From Planctomycetota bacterium (GTDB lineage Bacteria > Planctomycetota > UBA1135 > GCA-002686595), in assembly GCA_016795325.1 (NCBI GenBank), contig JAEUHY010000053.1:248001-312000 (forward strand): DNA of 64,000 bases, in the 5' to 3' direction. Both the position numbers and the translations under genes were made by a program. Within the stretch, counting starts at the first letter, position 1; every line of letters begins with the position of its first letter. Positions 1 to 8,309 of this stretch are shown in pieces. The notes beneath the pieces were generated by a model that did not search any database, was not told the DNA's origin, and saw nothing but the letters and a program-made list of their open reading frames with translations.

Positions 1-20
1 TTGTTGCTGGCTTCGTTCCT

Positions 21-497
21 ACTCCGTGTCTCCGTGGCTCCTGTGGATCTTCTGGCTTGCCTTGCGATCGGCGCTCGTTCGAGGTGCGGAAGCAACGGAA
101 ACCAGAGAAGCCGAACCAACCACAAGAGCCACGGAGGCACGGAGATCAGAAGAGGCCGAGGTGCTGCTTTCGGTTTCTGCTCTGCTCGGAACTCCGTGTC
201 TCCGTGGCTCCTGTGGATCTTCTGGTTTGCCTTGCGATCGGCGCTCGTTCGCGGCGCGGAAGCACCGGAAACCAGAGAAGCCAATCCAACCACAAGAGCC
301 ACGGAGGCACGGAGATCAGAGGGGGCCTAGGTGCTGCCTTCTAATTTCTGCTCTGGTCTGAACTCCGTGTCTCCGTGGCTCCTGTGGATCTTCTGGTTTG
401 CCTTGCGATCGCCGCTCGTTCGCGGCGCGGAAGCACCGGAAACCAGAGAAGCCAAACCAACCACAGGAGCCACGGAGCCACGGAGATCAGAAGAGCA
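21..497. repeat. Tandem 170-171-bp repeat with palindromic ends (3 units)
   Basis: Three head-to-tail copies begin at about 21, 191 and 362, giving a period of 170-171 bp. Each unit opens with an arm reading CTCCGTGTCTCCGTGGCTCC. It closes about 100 bp later with the inverted form, CCACAGGAGCCACGGAG or a one-base variant. The middle of the unit is also conserved (TTGCCTTGCGATCG...CGCGGCGCGGAAGCACCGG). The arms are the same sequence that flanks the GxxExxY gene at 4652-5086. The open frames crossing this block simply translate the repeat and are not credible genes. The block stops about 75 bp before the next CDS. Confidence 0.9.
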
Positions 498-572
498 ACC
501 AGTCGAAGCGCTACGCCCTTGAATTCGCGCCGCGTGGTCGCACGCTGAACTCAGCGGTCGCCACGGCCCCCG

Positions 573-2300
573 ATGAACACACCGACGAACTGGACTTCGC
601 GCGCGCCGTGGCTCGTGATCGCGCTGGCTGTGGTGCTGCGCCTGCCCGCGCTCGGCTGGGACTACTTCGTCGACGATCACGGCATCCAGCTCGTCGTCGA
701 AGGCGCCGTCGAACACCCGACGCTTCGGCCGTGGAGCGCCTTCGACTTTGGCGCCGCGAGCGGGCCCCACAGCGCGCCGGACACAACCAGCGCCCTGCCA
801 TGGTGGACCTCGCCCGAGTGGAAGGTGCGCTTCTTCAGGCCGCTCGCGAGCCTGACGCACTGGTTCGACGCGGTCTGCTGGGGCCGCAATCCGCTCGCCG
901 CGCACGTCACGAGCCTCGCGCTGTTCGCCATGGTGCTGGTCGCGCTTCGCGCGCTGTACCTCGCGGCGGGCCTCTCCGAGCGCGTGCTTCCCTGGGCGCT
1001 GGCCGTGTTCGCGTTCGACGACGGCTCGCTGTTTCCCGTGGCGTGGATCGCCAATCGCAGCACGCTGCTCGAAGCCCTGTGCATGACGCTCGCCGTCACG
1101 TTCGCGCTCCGCGCTCGCGCGACGGGGAGCGCGCGTGACTTCACCGCCGCGCTGGTGTTCTCGCTCGGCGCCTGCCTCTCGAAAGAGTCGGGAGTTGCAG
1201 CCCCGTTGCTCGTCGCCGCTGCGTTCGGGGGCCCTGGACGAGCAGCGTCGCGAGCGAAAGCCGCCGCAGCACTCGCGCTCGCCGTGGTCTACCTCGCCGC
1301 GCTGCTTGCAGCGGGCTACGGCGCACGCAGCGACTTCTACCTGACGCCTTGGGGCGAGCCCGTACAGTTCGCGCAGCGCTTCCTCCAGATGGCCGTGCTC
1401 GGCTCGCTGAGCGTGTTCGGACCTTTCCCCGTCGACGCGCCGATGTTCGTGGACGAACTGCTCGTGCCGTGGACCGCGGTTGCGCTCGTGGTGGGCGCTT
1501 GGCTCTCGAGCCACGCATGGCGCAGCGCCGCGGCGTGGTCCGAACGCGGGCTCTTCGCAGTGTGGTTCGTGCTCACGTTGCTGCCTCAGGGCGGCGCCTT
1601 CCCTTCGGATCGGCTGCTGTTCGTTCCGCTGATCGGCGCCGCGCCGTTGATCGGCTCGCTGTGTGCGCGCGCTCTCGACTCGTCGGCGTGGCGCCGGCGT
1701 TGGCTGCCCGCGTGCGTCGCGCTGTCCGCGGTCGGCGCGAGTGCGCTCGTCGTGCTCGCGCGCGGCCGCGACTTTGCGTCGAAGATCGAACTCGTCAACG
1801 CGGCCGCCGTGTCGTTCGACGTGCCGGCCGACGGGCGCCAGCACGATGCGCTCGTGTTCCAGTCCGGCTCGCTCATGAACTCGCTCGCGCCCGATCCGGT
1901 GTGGAGGATGCGGACGGGACGCGAGGATGTGCGCATCCATCCGCTGCAGGCGGGACGGAGAGCACTGCGCATCGCGGCGGTGGATGAGTCGACGCTCGAC
2001 GTCAGCTTCGAAGGCTCTGGCCTGCTCGATCGACCGTTCGAACGGGTGTTCCGCGTCGGCGGCGCGCCGCTGCAGGTCGGCGAGCGCTTCGCGCACCGCG
2101 CCTTCGAAGTCGAGGTGCTCGAGACGCCGTCGACGCGCGTGCGCACCGTGCTGCGTCTGCGCTTTCCCGAACCCACGGCCTCGCCGCGTTGGCGCTGGCT
2201 CACCTGGCGCGACGGCGCGTTCCGTTCCATCGCGCTTCCGCGCATCGGCGAAGCGCTGGACTTGCCTGAGGCCACTCTGCTCGACCCGCTGCTCCCCTGA
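573..2300 (+). CDS. Polytopic membrane protein, GT-C glycosyltransferase-like (unassigned)
   Basis: A 575-residue integral membrane protein. An N-terminal hydrophobic helix (residues about 13-29) is followed by a short acidic loop with Asp34-Asp35-His36. About nine further hydrophobic segments run to roughly residue 400. A soluble domain of about 170 residues forms the C-terminus. The Asp-Asp pair in the first extracytoplasmic loop, followed by many helices, is the layout of GT-C enzymes such as the PMT/ArnT-like families, which move sugars from polyprenyl phosphates. I cannot name the substrate, and a non-enzymatic membrane protein is possible. The ATG at 573 is the first start after the upstream repeat block. 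The next gene starts 110 bp downstream on the same strand. Confidence 0.7.
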   Translation: MNTPTNWTSRAPWLVIALAVVLRLPALGWDYFVDDHGIQLVVEGAVEHPTLRPWSAFDFGAASGPHSAPDTTSALPWWTSPEWKVRFFRPLASLTHWFDAVCWGRNPLAAHVTSLALFAMVLVALRALYLAAGLSERVLPWALAVFAFDDGSLFPVAWIANRSTLLEALCMTLAVTFALRARATGSARDFTAALVFSLGACLSKESGVAAPLLVAAAFGGPGRAASRAKAAAALALAVVYLAALLAAGYGARSDFYLTPWGEPVQFAQRFLQMAVLGSLSVFGPFPVDAPMFVDELLVPWTAVALVVGAWLSSHAWRSAAAWSERGLFAVWFVLTLLPQGGAFPSDRLLFVPLIGAAPLIGSLCARALDSSAWRRRWLPACVALSAVGASALVVLARGRDFASKIELVNAAAVSFDVPADGRQHDALVFQSGSLMNSLAPDPVWRMRTGREDVRIHPLQAGRRALRIAAVDESTLDVSFEGSGLLDRPFERVFRVGGAPLQVGERFAHRAFEVEVLETPSTRVRTVLRLRFPEPTASPRWRWLTWRDGAFRSIALPRIGEALDLPEATLLDPLLP

Positions 2301-2410
2301 TCCGAGGTGTTGCGAGCAGCCAAAGGCGCGCACTCCCAGCGCGGAATCGTGCGAACCCGTGCGCCCCTAACGGACGCGCGCGTCGAAACAACTCGGGCGG
2401 CGCCTCTATC

Positions 2411-4441
2411 ATGAGCCCGATGGCGAACTCAGTTCCAGATTCGGTCATGCCGAGCGCGTTGCTCGCCGCGCTGTCCGCCGGACTGGCGGCGGGGTTGATC
2501 GACCTCGCGGTCGGCGCCGCTCTCGTGCCCGGCGACGCTCCCTGGCTCGAGGAACTCGCCGGCGGCTGCATCACGTTGCTCGCGACGAGCGTTGCAACTG
2601 CGCTCGCGGTCCTTGTGTTCAGCGGCGTGCTCGCGCGTTGGACCCGCAGCCCGCAGGCGAGCGTGGTCGCCGCGTTCGCCGTCGGCTTCGCGCTTTGGCC
2701 GCTGCTGCCGCTCGTGGCGCGCCTGCTCGGTGCGATTCCCCAGGTCGCGCCGCTCGACCGCGGCGTGCTCCTCGTCGCCGCGCTGGCCTTCACTGCGTGG
2801 CTAGCGCTGCGCACGTGCGACGCTGACCGACTCACGCGTCGCACGCTGCCTGCGCTGCTCCTGACGCTGCCCGTCGGCGCGGCCGTGCTCACGGCGGTTT
2901 CGCTCGCCGCGTCGGCGTCGGACTCACTGCGCGGTTCCATCGGTCTCGCGGCGGCGTTCACGGCGGCCGCCGTCGTTGCCGCTTTGGTCTGGCGCGTCGC
3001 GCGCGGCGCGGAGCGCCTCGGCGTTGCGCGCTGGATCGTGCCTGCGTGGGTTCTCGCCCTCGGTGTCGGCGCCGTGGCGGTGGATCAGCGTAAGCCGGAG
3101 GCCGAGCTGCCTCCCGCGCACTCGGGCGCACTCCCGCCGGGCGCGCCGCGGCATGTGGTGCTCATCGTGGTCGACACGTTGCGCGCCAGCGCGATCGGCG
3201 CGTTCGGCGGGCCCGCGGGCGCGACTCCGAACATCGATGCGCTCGCCGCCGACAGCCACGCTTTCCACGCGGCGCGTTCCGCATCGCCGTGGACGCTGCC
3301 GTCGATGGTGTCGTTGATGACGGGCGAGTCTCCGGAAACGCACCGCGTGTTGCGCGAGGACATCCGCGTGCCGCGCAAGCTGCCGACGCTCGCCGAGCAG
3401 CTGAGCCGCGCGGGCTACGCCACGGCTGCGTTCGTGCGCAACATGGTGTTGCTGCCGCACTCAGGGATGCACCGCGGCTTCCACGAGTACTACGTCAACA
3501 CGCCGCTCGCGCGGCCCGCGTCTGTGGGTGCGCGCCTCTTGAGCGCGCTGCTCGGCCCGGCGGGGGAGCGCATGGAGTCGGACGCCGAACTCGCGCAGCG
3601 CACCTCCCAGTGGCTCGAACTGCGCGCGAAGGATCCGTTCTTCGTGTGGCTGCAGCTCTACGACCCGCACATCCCGTACGCGCCGCCGCGCGAGTTTCTG
3701 GGCGGAAAACAGCCTCCGGCGCGCATGGACGCGAGCTTCGAACAAGCCGATCAGGTGCGCGAGGGCGTGTTGCGCCTCGAGCCGCCGCAGCGCGAGTGGG
3801 TGCGCAGCCTGTACGACGCCGAGGTGCGTGCGAGCGACGCTGCGGTGGGGCGTGTGCTCGATCGACTGCGTGCGCTCGGCCTGTACGACGACGCGCTGAT
3901 CGTGTTCACCAGCGACCACGGCGAGGAGTTCTTCGAGCACGGACTGATCGAGCACGGACACGCCCTGTACGACGAGGTGCTGCGCGTGCCGCTGCTCGTG
4001 AAGCTGCCGCGACAATCCGCGCGCGTCGATGTGCGCCACAACGTCGCGAACTGGGAGATTGCGCCCTGGCTGCTCGCGCGCTGCGGACTCGCGGCGGCCG
4101 ACGCTGGGGCCGGATTGCTCGACGAAACCCGCCGCGATCCGCCCGGCATCGTGCGTGGCATGCTGTTCTACGGCGAGCGCTCGGCCGTGCTGTTCGAGCG
4201 CTGGAAGTACGTGGTGCACCACGACGACGGGCGCGAGGAGCTCTACGACCTCGAGCGCGATCCTGCTGAACGGACGCCGCTGCAGGACGAGGCCGCGCTC
4301 GAGCAGGGCCGCGCGTTGCTCGCACGTCTGCGCGCAGAGGCCGAACAACGCCGCGGCGAACTCGGCCTCGAGGGCGACGAACGCGCGGGGCTCTCGAGCG
4401 ACCTCACGCGCGGGCTGCAGGAACTGGGCTACGTGAAGTAG
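2411..4441 (+). CDS. Membrane-anchored sulfatase-like (alkaline phosphatase superfamily) protein
   Basis: This 676-residue protein has about seven N-terminal hydrophobic helices (residues 15-230). A sulfatase/phosphodiesterase domain follows. The first metal site is the VDTLRAS block (Asp255), and the second is SDHGEEFFEHG (Asp502, His503). The active-site block reads SPWTLPSMVSLMTG. Thr295 sits where true sulfatases carry the Cys or Ser that becomes formylglycine, and the Cys/Ser-x-Pro-x-Arg motif is absent. Known Thr-nucleophile relatives (phosphoethanolamine and phosphoglycerol transferases such as EptA and LtaS) are also membrane-anchored. A lipid- or glycan-modifying transferase or phosphodiesterase is therefore as likely as a sulfatase. 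The active domain should face the periplasm. ATG 2411 is used; ATG 2420 would also work. Confidence 0.8.
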   Translation: MSPMANSVPDSVMPSALLAALSAGLAAGLIDLAVGAALVPGDAPWLEELAGGCITLLATSVATALAVLVFSGVLARWTRSPQASVVAAFAVGFALWPLLPLVARLLGAIPQVAPLDRGVLLVAALAFTAWLALRTCDADRLTRRTLPALLLTLPVGAAVLTAVSLAASASDSLRGSIGLAAAFTAAAVVAALVWRVARGAERLGVARWIVPAWVLALGVGAVAVDQRKPEAELPPAHSGALPPGAPRHVVLIVVDTLRASAIGAFGGPAGATPNIDALAADSHAFHAARSASPWTLPSMVSLMTGESPETHRVLREDIRVPRKLPTLAEQLSRAGYATAAFVRNMVLLPHSGMHRGFHEYYVNTPLARPASVGARLLSALLGPAGERMESDAELAQRTSQWLELRAKDPFFVWLQLYDPHIPYAPPREFLGGKQPPARMDASFEQADQVREGVLRLEPPQREWVRSLYDAEVRASDAAVGRVLDRLRALGLYDDALIVFTSDHGEEFFEHGLIEHGHALYDEVLRVPLLVKLPRQSARVDVRHNVANWEIAPWLLARCGLAAADAGAGLLDETRRDPPGIVRGMLFYGERSAVLFERWKYVVHHDDGREELYDLERDPAERTPLQDEAALEQGRALLARLRAEAEQRRGELGLEGDERAGLSSDLTRGLQELGYVK

Positions 4442-4480
4442 CGCTGTTGGCGCGCTCGGACAGGCGTTCTTCGGTCTGGT

Positions 4481-4560
4481 CTCCGTGGCTCCTGTGTTCT
4501 TTCTGAATCTCAGACCCAGAAGAACCACAGGAGCCACGGAGGCACGGAGGCACGGAGTTC
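4481..4560. repeat. Palindromic repeat upstream of the GxxExxY gene
   Basis: The left arm CTCCGTGGCTCCTGTG begins at 4481. It is inverted as CACAGGAGCCACGGAG, ending at about 4541, and is followed by two GGCACGGAG steps. The sequence matches the arms of the tandem units at 21-497 and the element at 5138-5220. It lies between the stop at 4441 and the next CDS at 4652. It could fold into a strong hairpin that also ends transcription of the upstream gene. Confidence 0.85.
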
Positions 4561-4651
4561 AGAGGAGAGGCAGCGCATTTCGAGAATGGCCGCCACCGCG
4601 AGCCACGCCGTGAGTCCATGTTGAACGCCACGGCAAGCGGCGAGTGGCTCC

Positions 4652-5086
4652 ATGACGAATACAGGACGGCACACCACCAGCCAGCCGATCGGTTGGCACG
4701 CTGGCGACTTGACCAGCCGGGCCATCGCCGCCGCGGTGGACGTCCATCGCGCACTGGGGCCCGGGCTGCTCGAGTCGAGCTATCGCGCCTGTCTGCGGCA
4801 CGAGTTGTCGCTGCGGGCCATGGAGGTCGAATGTGAGCGCCCCGTGCCCATTTGCTACCGAGGGGTTCGACTGGATTGCGGCTATCGCTTGGACATGGTC
4901 GTCGAGCGGCGGTTGGTTCTGGAGCTCAAGGCCGTAGCGTCTCTACAGCCGATTCATGTTGCGCAGGTCGTGACGTACCTGCGCCTCACCGGGCTGGAGC
5001 TTGGGTTGCTTCTCAACTTCAACGTGGCGTTGATGAAGCACGGCATCCGGCGCATCGTGCGAACGGAACGAGGCCCAGCGTCGTGA
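4652..5086 (+). CDS. GxxExxY family protein (PD-(D/E)XK nuclease-like)
   Basis: This 144-residue protein carries the family signature as Gly38-x-x-Glu41-x-x-Tyr44 (context ALGPGLLESSY). Downstream comes a PD-(D/E)XK-like core: Asp81 (YRLDMVV), then Glu91-x-Lys93 (LVLELKAV). The closing segment (GLELGLLLNFN) matches the usual end of the family. Family members are normally about 120-145 residues, so this copy looks intact. Their biochemical role is not established. The nuclease fold is inferred from the D...ExK pattern, which is typical of DNA-cutting or Holliday-junction-type enzymes. Matching palindromes stand on both sides of the gene, at 4481-4560 and 5138-5220. ATG 4652 is preferred, because the open frame upstream overlaps the repeat. 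Confidence 0.88.
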   Translation: MTNTGRHTTSQPIGWHAGDLTSRAIAAAVDVHRALGPGLLESSYRACLRHELSLRAMEVECERPVPICYRGVRLDCGYRLDMVVERRLVLELKAVASLQPIHVAQVVTYLRLTGLELGLLLNFNVALMKHGIRRIVRTERGPAS

Positions 5087-5137
5087 GCGTCTCAAACGCT
5101 CACCTTTTCGTTCCTGTCTTCTGCTCTCTTCTGGTCT

Positions 5138-5220
5138 CTGTGTCTCCGTGGCTCCTGTGGTCTTTCTGAAATTCACAACCAGAAGAACCACAGGAGCCAC
5201 GGAGGCACGGAGTTCAGAGA
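5138..5220. repeat. Palindromic repeat downstream of the GxxExxY gene
   Basis: CTGTGTCTCCGTGGCTCCTG begins at about 5138 and is followed by TGGTCTTTCTG. It is inverted as CAGAAGAACCACAGGAGCC and then CACGGAGGCACGGAG, ending at about 5212. This is the same element as at 4481-4560 and the same arms as at 21-497. It also separates the GxxExxY gene from the convergent radical SAM gene and may act as a two-way terminator. Confidence 0.87.
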
Positions 5221-5245
5221 AGAGACGATGCAGCAGCTAGGCCGC

Positions 5246-6814
5246 TCAAGCATCAACCGCCGGCACGTAGTCCTTCGCGCCGGGGTCGGTCTGGCCCGTG
5301 GCCTTCACGTACAGGTCGAACAGCTTCTGTTCGATCGGGAAGGTGTAGCGGTGCTTCTTGAGGCGCCAGCCGGCGATGTTCGCGAGCGTCTCGCGCATCC
5401 ACTTGGGGCCCTCGTGGATCTTGCGGTCGTAGATCGCGCTCGTGTTGTTGTAGAGCCGCCACGTTTCACGCACGTCCTCGGGCAGCGGCGTGTTGTGGGC
5501 GTTGTACTTGTATTCGAAGCACTTGCCCCACTCGTAGAAGTCCTTGGGCGGGACGTAGCCGAGCTTGATCGCGGCCTGGTAGTCCTCGGTGCCGGGGATC
5601 GGGCGGAACGGATAAACCTCCGAGCCCGCGGTGGGGAACAGGTACTTGATCTTGGCCGCCATGCGCAGCGTGTCGCGCATCGACTCGTCGCTCTCGCCGG
5701 GATAACCGATGATCCAGAAGGTGCCCGGCGTGATGTTGCGCTTGTAGAGCTCGCCGATCGACTTGGGGATGTTGTCGAGCTTGATTTCCTTCTTGATGCG
5801 CGTCTGCATCTCGGCCGTGCCGGTTTCGGCGCCGAGCCACAGCAGATGGCACTTCGAAGCCTCGAGCGAGTCGAGCGTCTCCTGCTTGTAGCGCGCGATG
5901 GTTTCGATCTCGATCGTGCCGTTCCAGTGGATCGGCACCTTGAGCTCGACCAGCTTGTCGCAGAAGGCCTTGGTGCGTTTCTCGGCGACGCCCCAGTTCG
6001 CGTCCTGGAAGCGCAGCACGTCGAACTTGAAGCGCTGCTGCAGCTCCGCGATCTCTTCGGCGAGCTTCTCGCCGGGGATCGCCTTGTAGCGCTTGCCCGT
6101 GATCAGCGGCGAGCAGCAGAACGTGCACGGCTCCGGGCAGCCGTAGCTCGAGAAGTGGCTGAAGGCGCGCGGCGGATTGTCCGGCGTCCACTTGCCCGGC
6201 AGCGGGAAGCGGTGGCGCACCTTCATGCGCGTGGGCTTGGTCTGCAGCTCGGCGTAGCGCTCGTACTCGAGCAGGTGCCAGGGCACCGGCCCGAACTTGT
6301 CGAAGCCGACGACCTCGCGGTGGTCGGTGTAGACCATGCGTCCGTCGCGCCACAGCGCGAGGCCCGGCACCTTGTCGAGCGGCTCGCCCGCGTCCAGCGC
6401 GCGCACCACCTCGTCGAAGGTCAGCTCGCCCTGGCCGATGCCGACCGCGTCGGCGATCCCGTGCTCGAAGTACATCTCCGGGATGACGCTGGGGAACCAG
6501 CCGCCCCAGATGATCGGGAGCTTGGGGTACTTCTCGCGCACCGCTTTGGCGACGACGTAGCCGTCGTACACCTGGTAGCCCAGGATGCAGGAACTCGCAA
6601 AGCACAACGCGCCGTCGCAGGCCTCGAGCACCTTGTCGAGGTACTTGGGCTCGATCATCGCGTCGATGAGCACGACGTCGAAGCCGTTCTGCACCGGCCC
6701 GATGGCGATCTGCAGCAACTCGAGGGGCAGCAAGTCGGCGCTGAACACCTCGCCGCGCGTCGGGTCGGCCCGATGCGGGAGGAACAGGACGACCTTGCGG
6801 CGGCGCTGGATCAT
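5246..6814 (-). CDS. B12-binding-domain radical SAM protein
   Basis: This 522-residue protein begins with a Rossmann-like cobalamin-binding domain (residues about 7-150, KVVLFLPHRADPTRG and IIWGGWFPSV). The radical SAM core follows. The [4Fe-4S] cluster motif C-x3-C-x2-C is seen as CPEPCTFC (Cys226, Cys230, Cys233). Later SAM-barrel elements include LLWLGAETGT and WIIGYPGESDESM. This arrangement is shared by methyltransferases and ring-rearranging enzymes such as hopanoid or bacteriochlorophyll modifiers. The substrate cannot be told from sequence alone. The gene is convergent with the GxxExxY gene and is last in a minus-strand series, with a 253-bp gap to its upstream neighbour. It may therefore have its own promoter. 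Confidence 0.88.
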   Translation of the reverse strand: MIQRRRKVVLFLPHRADPTRGEVFSADLLPLELLQIAIGPVQNGFDVVLIDAMIEPKYLDKVLEACDGALCFASSCILGYQVYDGYVVAKAVREKYPKLPIIWGGWFPSVIPEMYFEHGIADAVGIGQGELTFDEVVRALDAGEPLDKVPGLALWRDGRMVYTDHREVVGFDKFGPVPWHLLEYERYAELQTKPTRMKVRHRFPLPGKWTPDNPPRAFSHFSSYGCPEPCTFCCSPLITGKRYKAIPGEKLAEEIAELQQRFKFDVLRFQDANWGVAEKRTKAFCDKLVELKVPIHWNGTIEIETIARYKQETLDSLEASKCHLLWLGAETGTAEMQTRIKKEIKLDNIPKSIGELYKRNITPGTFWIIGYPGESDESMRDTLRMAAKIKYLFPTAGSEVYPFRPIPGTEDYQAAIKLGYVPPKDFYEWGKCFEYKYNAHNTPLPEDVRETWRLYNNTSAIYDRKIHEGPKWMRETLANIAGWRLKKHRYTFPIEQKLFDLYVKATGQTDPGAKDYVPAVDA

Positions 6815-7067
6815 GGTGGGGGAGTCGAAGAGGCGGGGCGGGCGACGCAGGGGTCGGCGGGGCGCGGAGTGCGCGGCCCAGAATCCCTAGGTTGCCCGAA
6901 ATCTTCCCTGTACGGAAGAGTACCGCACGCGGAAAAGGCCGGTCGCCGTTATCGGCCGCCGCGTGGGCGGAACTGGCCGAAGCGCAGCTTCTCCGACGCT
7001 TTAACGAGCGGCCCGCAGCCGGCGCTGCTGCGACCGGAGCGGCCGGTACGGTCCGATCGCGCCCGAC

Positions 7068-8285
7068 TCACTGCGCGGCGTAGTTGGCCAGGACCCACTC
7101 CACCCAGACCCGGTCGAAGTCGGCGTAGCTCCAGCCGAACATCTCCCGGAACTTCTCGCGGTGGATGTCGAGCAGGTTCGAACTGTCGGCGAACCCCTCG
7201 GCGTCGACGATGCCGTGCAGCGCGTCGTTGAAGCGCGCGTACTCCGCCGGCTTGGTCTTGATCAGGAAGTCCGTCATCGACCAGACCGCGTAGTGCCGCG
7301 GCAGGGTGAGGTCCGAGTACTCCTTCATGCTCAGCACCTCGGCGAGGCGCGGCAGCTTGCCCGCGCTCGCGAGCTTGCGCACTTCGGGCTCCCACTTGGA
7401 CTTGCGCGTCATCTCGGCCGTGCCGCCCTCCGCTGAATCGAAGCTGTTGTACTTGGGCGAGATCTCGCGCTCCATGACGTGCGCCAGCCCCTCGCGGAGC
7501 CAGATCGGCGTGTCGTAGCTGTAGTGCTTGAAGCCGTCGAGCAGGTTGATCGCGAGGTTGAAGGCGAGGTGCCCGTGCATCCCCTCGTCCTCGCGCAGGT
7601 TCTCCTGGCCGGCGCCGATCGCCACCGACAGCGTGTCCTTCGACGGCAGATTCCAGCGCTGCGTCTTCTTCACCAGCAAACCCCATTGCGCCTGCAGGAA
7701 CTGCTGCAGCGTCGCTTCGCTGGGGACGATCAGCACCTCGTACTTGGAGTTCTGGCCCAGGTACGGCCCGATGCCCATGAATTTGCTCTTGCGGTCCCAG
7801 ACGTTGTTCTTGGGCGGAAAATCGGACTCCTTGACCTGGAAGATCTCGAGCCAACGCTTCCACGTGTCCTCGCAGCGCTGCGCGTACAGGTGCGTGCGCA
7901 GCCACACGTCGATGACCTTCGTCTTGGGGTCGACGCCCGGCAGGACCTCCGCCAGACGCGTGAGTTCCGCGCGCAGCTTCTCCTTCTCCTCCGGCTTGAC
8001 CTTGTGCGGCGCGAGCGCGAAGCCGAGCTCGAAGTGCGCCGTTTCGATCCAGCGGATGTCGCATGTCGCGAGCAAGCGGTCGACCTTCTCGGTCGAGTCC
8101 TCCTTGCCGAACTCGAAGCCGCCATGGTTCACGATGCCGGCCTTCTTCATCAGCTCCGGATCGCCCTTGCAGTACGGACAGCTCTTGGGGTCGTTCGCCT
8201 TGTCCTGCGCGGCGAGCAGCGGCGCGGCGAGGAGCAACGCAGCGCCCGCGAGCGCCGCCAGCCAGATCGTGTTGAGCAGCTTCAT
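7068..8285 (-). CDS. Secreted protein with degenerate gluzincin (peptidase MA-like) features
   Basis: This 405-residue protein has a clear Sec signal peptide (MKLLNTIW..., cleavage near LLAAQ). A CPYC motif follows at about residues 36-39; it could bind metal or heme, or be a redox pair. The C-terminal half has HGHLAFNLAINLL followed by PIWLREGLAHVMERE. This resembles the helix pair of gluzincin or M61-like peptidases, in which HExxH is followed by W-x-x-E-G-x-A. Here the first motif is not HExxH, so protease activity is doubtful. It probably lies downstream of the genes ending at 8310, 9224 and 9915 in one operon; the gap to the 8310 gene is 24 bp. No family name is certain. Confidence 0.7.
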   Translation of the reverse strand: MKLLNTIWLAALAGAALLLAAPLLAAQDKANDPKSCPYCKGDPELMKKAGIVNHGGFEFGKEDSTEKVDRLLATCDIRWIETAHFELGFALAPHKVKPEEKEKLRAELTRLAEVLPGVDPKTKVIDVWLRTHLYAQRCEDTWKRWLEIFQVKESDFPPKNNVWDRKSKFMGIGPYLGQNSKYEVLIVPSEATLQQFLQAQWGLLVKKTQRWNLPSKDTLSVAIGAGQENLREDEGMHGHLAFNLAINLLDGFKHYSYDTPIWLREGLAHVMEREISPKYNSFDSAEGGTAEMTRKSKWEPEVRKLASAGKLPRLAEVLSMKEYSDLTLPRHYAVWSMTDFLIKTKPAEYARFNDALHGIVDAEGFADSSNLLDIHREKFREMFGWSYADFDRVWVEWVLANYAAQ

Positions 8286-8309
8286 GTCTCGGTGTTCGTT
8301 CCGCGCGTC

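Noticed and set aside
21..497. CRISPR array
   Set aside because: Units are 170 bp with conserved middles and palindromic ends. There are no short repeats with unique spacers and no cas genes.
327..2333. 668-codon minus-strand frame opposite the GT-C-like gene
   Set aside because: It is Arg/His/Glu-rich with no domain and mirrors the plus-strand gene, as expected for an antisense frame in G+C-rich DNA.
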